Assembly (NCBI RefSeq): GCF_018691265.1
Contig: NW_024881321.1
Span: forward strand, 21,736,198-21,800,197
Direction: 5' to 3'
Source: Tyto alba
Lineage: Eukaryota > Chordata > Aves > Strigiformes > Tytonidae
Length of the DNA: 64,000 nt
A model generated the notes under the pieces. It saw only the letters and a program-made list of their open reading frames with translations, made no database searches and was not told the origin of the DNA. A program made the position numbers and the translations under genes. Positions 62,513-64,000 of the stretch are shown here, one piece after another; position 1 is the stretch's first letter, and every line of letters starts with the position of its first letter.

Positions 62513-62823
62513 AGATATCGGGAGCAGAACTGAGCCCAGGAAGAAGGGAGGGGTGGAGGGAAGGTGTTCTCAAGATGTGGCAATGCTTCTCACTGTCCTA
62601 CTCTGTTAAGTGTTGTTGTTAGTGTCTGTAATAAATGTATGTTTTTTTTATTCTTCCCCTAATGAGTCTGCCTTTTGCCCATGACCATAATGGGTGATTT
62701 TTCCCTCTCTGTCCTATCTCGAATCCAAAGCCTGGCTTATTTGTCCTTTCTCATTTCTGTGAGAGAAGGGAGGAGAGAGCAGCTGTGTGGTGCTCAGTTG
62801 CTCTCTGAGCTCAAACCATGACA

Positions 62824-64000
62824 CCCTGCAGTGTTGAAAAGCAACTGTGGAAACACCTTAGTCATTTCAGATCTCTGTGTGTACAAAAGGCAGGTGTTGC
62901 TAAGAATTATTATAACTTCATGGCTGAGTTTTCACTGTTCAGCTCTGTCTACACTTTGTGTATAGAGCACCTTGTACTATAAAATAGAATTGTTTTTCCC
63001 TTCATTTTTTCTACTGTAAATGAGGGAGTTGAAAAGAGAGGATGAAAACAGTGGCATAATATACGTGCCCAGGTCAACCAAGAGCAAAAGCTGTAAGTAA
63101 GGACTAAGTTGCAGGGAGTTCGTGTGTCAGTGTTAATGGAAAAACAGGGCATTATTTTATTCAATGTATTTATGCAGTCAGCTGTAATGCCTAATAGTTT
63201 TTCTTTTTATAATCCAGTGTTATTTCTCCCACACACTTCATTTACTTGATAAAGTGAAGACGATTTTCTTAATTTGAGTTTAATGGTGTAGTGCAAAAAG
63301 AGGAACCTGTTCACTGCAAATGTGTTAGCTAAACTGTGATTGTGAGCATTCAGCTATGAGCCTCTGGGTTCCACAGTCACAGTTCAGTGTAAATATATGC
63401 TTCTGCTACAAACTGGTCCTTTAGGGGAGTGGTTAATTTTCAACCAAATTATTTACCTGGTTTCACTCCCAGCAGGGCCTCAAGAATACCAGTGCCAGCA
63501 CAAGGGAAACAGTGTGAATAAACGTTTGAGAAGTCAAGTAAAACTAATTTTATAAGGAACTATCACGATGCATTAAAGAGGATCGATAAAGAAAACTACA
63601 GTTGAAAAATATGTCTTAGGCTTCCCAATTATATATATATATATATATATAATTTTACCTTCTTCTTCCAGAATCAAAATCCTAATCTTTTAGAGTTATA
63701 ATACTGTATATCTCATTTCAGATTTGGTTGTATGTTAGTTCACTCTTCCTTTTAAACACCTTATCCTTCCAGTTTCCTCATAACTATTCTGTCTGGAAAG
63801 TATAAGAAAGCCCTGGTTAGCATCTCACTGTCCAGTCTCATTTTCCTTCCTATTCACTTGCTTCATAGGAGACAACAGACAAATAGCAGCTTCACTACAA
63901 GTTATAGTCTGGTCCAAATAGGTTGTCACGGCAAGGAAAAAAATTTATGATTGTGCATAGTTAAAAAAGGGTTACAATGATCCCTCAGGATATATTAAAA
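62824..64000. other. AT-rich sequence with AT microsatellite
   Basis: An (AT)n run of about 11 units lies at 63630-63651. The minus frame 62949-63164 has no recognised domain. No other feature is seen to the window end. Confidence 0.6.
63629..63652. repeat. (AT)n microsatellite
   Basis: Perfect alternating AT for about 22 bases, likely length-polymorphic. Confidence 0.9.

Larger units (their letters stand above)
61740..62823 (+). mobile_element. Family B solo LTR, full length, perfect 5-bp duplication
   Basis: At 1084 bp this is the best preserved copy. CCCTG lies directly before (61735-61739) and after (62824-62828). The first base pair is TC rather than TG (TCTCCTGGGTTTG), a single change from the family start, and the end is CTCAAACCATGACA. 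Promoter: heat-shock element at 61813-61827, CCAAT at 61872-61876, TATTTAAG at 61899-61906. Polyadenylation signal AATAAA lies at 62630-62635. The distance from TATA to polyadenylation signal implies R of roughly 700 bp, with U3 and U5 of roughly 190 bp each. R contains two GGGAGGGACTC units. No proviral body is attached. Confidence 0.95.

Noticed and set aside
1..64000. tRNA genes, CRISPR arrays, bacterial-type operons
   Set aside because: No tRNA B-box with matching cloverleaf, no regularly spaced direct repeats, and no dense co-directional ORFs were seen. The sequence is vertebrate non-coding DNA.

Overview
The window looks like bird genomic DNA that is AT-rich and contains no complete, recognisable host protein-coding gene. 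The evidence is its repeat content. There are several 5'-truncated CR1 LINE fragments with the typical short 3' tail repeats, and no L1- or Alu-like elements. There are also several solo long terminal repeats (LTRs) of avian ERVL-like and ERVK-like types. No gag, pol or env body, tRNA, rRNA or CRISPR array is visible. The species cannot be fixed from the sequence.

Layout. 0.4-1.3 kb: decayed CR1 (-). 4.0-4.5 kb: solo ERVL-like LTR (-). 7.8-8.25 kb: GC-rich island with a GC box, CCAAT, E-box and TATA arrangement, either a promoter or an unclassified LTR. 8.9-9.56 kb: ERVK-like LTR (+) with a duplicated 33-bp unit in its upstream part. 10.7-12.4 kb: old CR1 with reverse transcriptase (RT) remnants (-). 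16.4-16.9 kb (-) and 17.0-18.1 kb (+): two head-to-head LTRs of one family, here called family B. 22.45-23.93 kb and 34.53-36.69 kb: two CR1 copies (-) that are base-for-base identical over 1335 bp. 33.0-33.8 kb (-), 44.0-45.0 kb (+) and 61.7-62.8 kb (+): further family B LTRs. 47.1-47.7 kb (-): an older relative of family B. 55.1-55.7 kb: ERVL-like LTR (+). 61.0-61.6 kb: CR1 3' fragment (+). The rest is AT-rich sequence with homopolymers, A/C-rich runs and short AT microsatellites.

The clearest observations are: (1) two dead CR1 copies 12,078 bp apart share every lesion over 1335 bp, and their differences cluster at one end, a pattern of gene conversion (or an assembly error); (2) family B LTRs share a heat-shock-element, CCAAT and TATA promoter, an apparently very long R region, and open reading frames kept in several independent insertions; (3) two family B copies have internal deletions bounded by short repeats; (4) a few exon-like segments with good splice sites (24.1/24.5, 30.96, 45.93 and 51.4 kb) could be pieces of an unrecognised host gene, but none is matched to a known protein. 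The window most resembles a gene-poor intergenic region or a very large intron.
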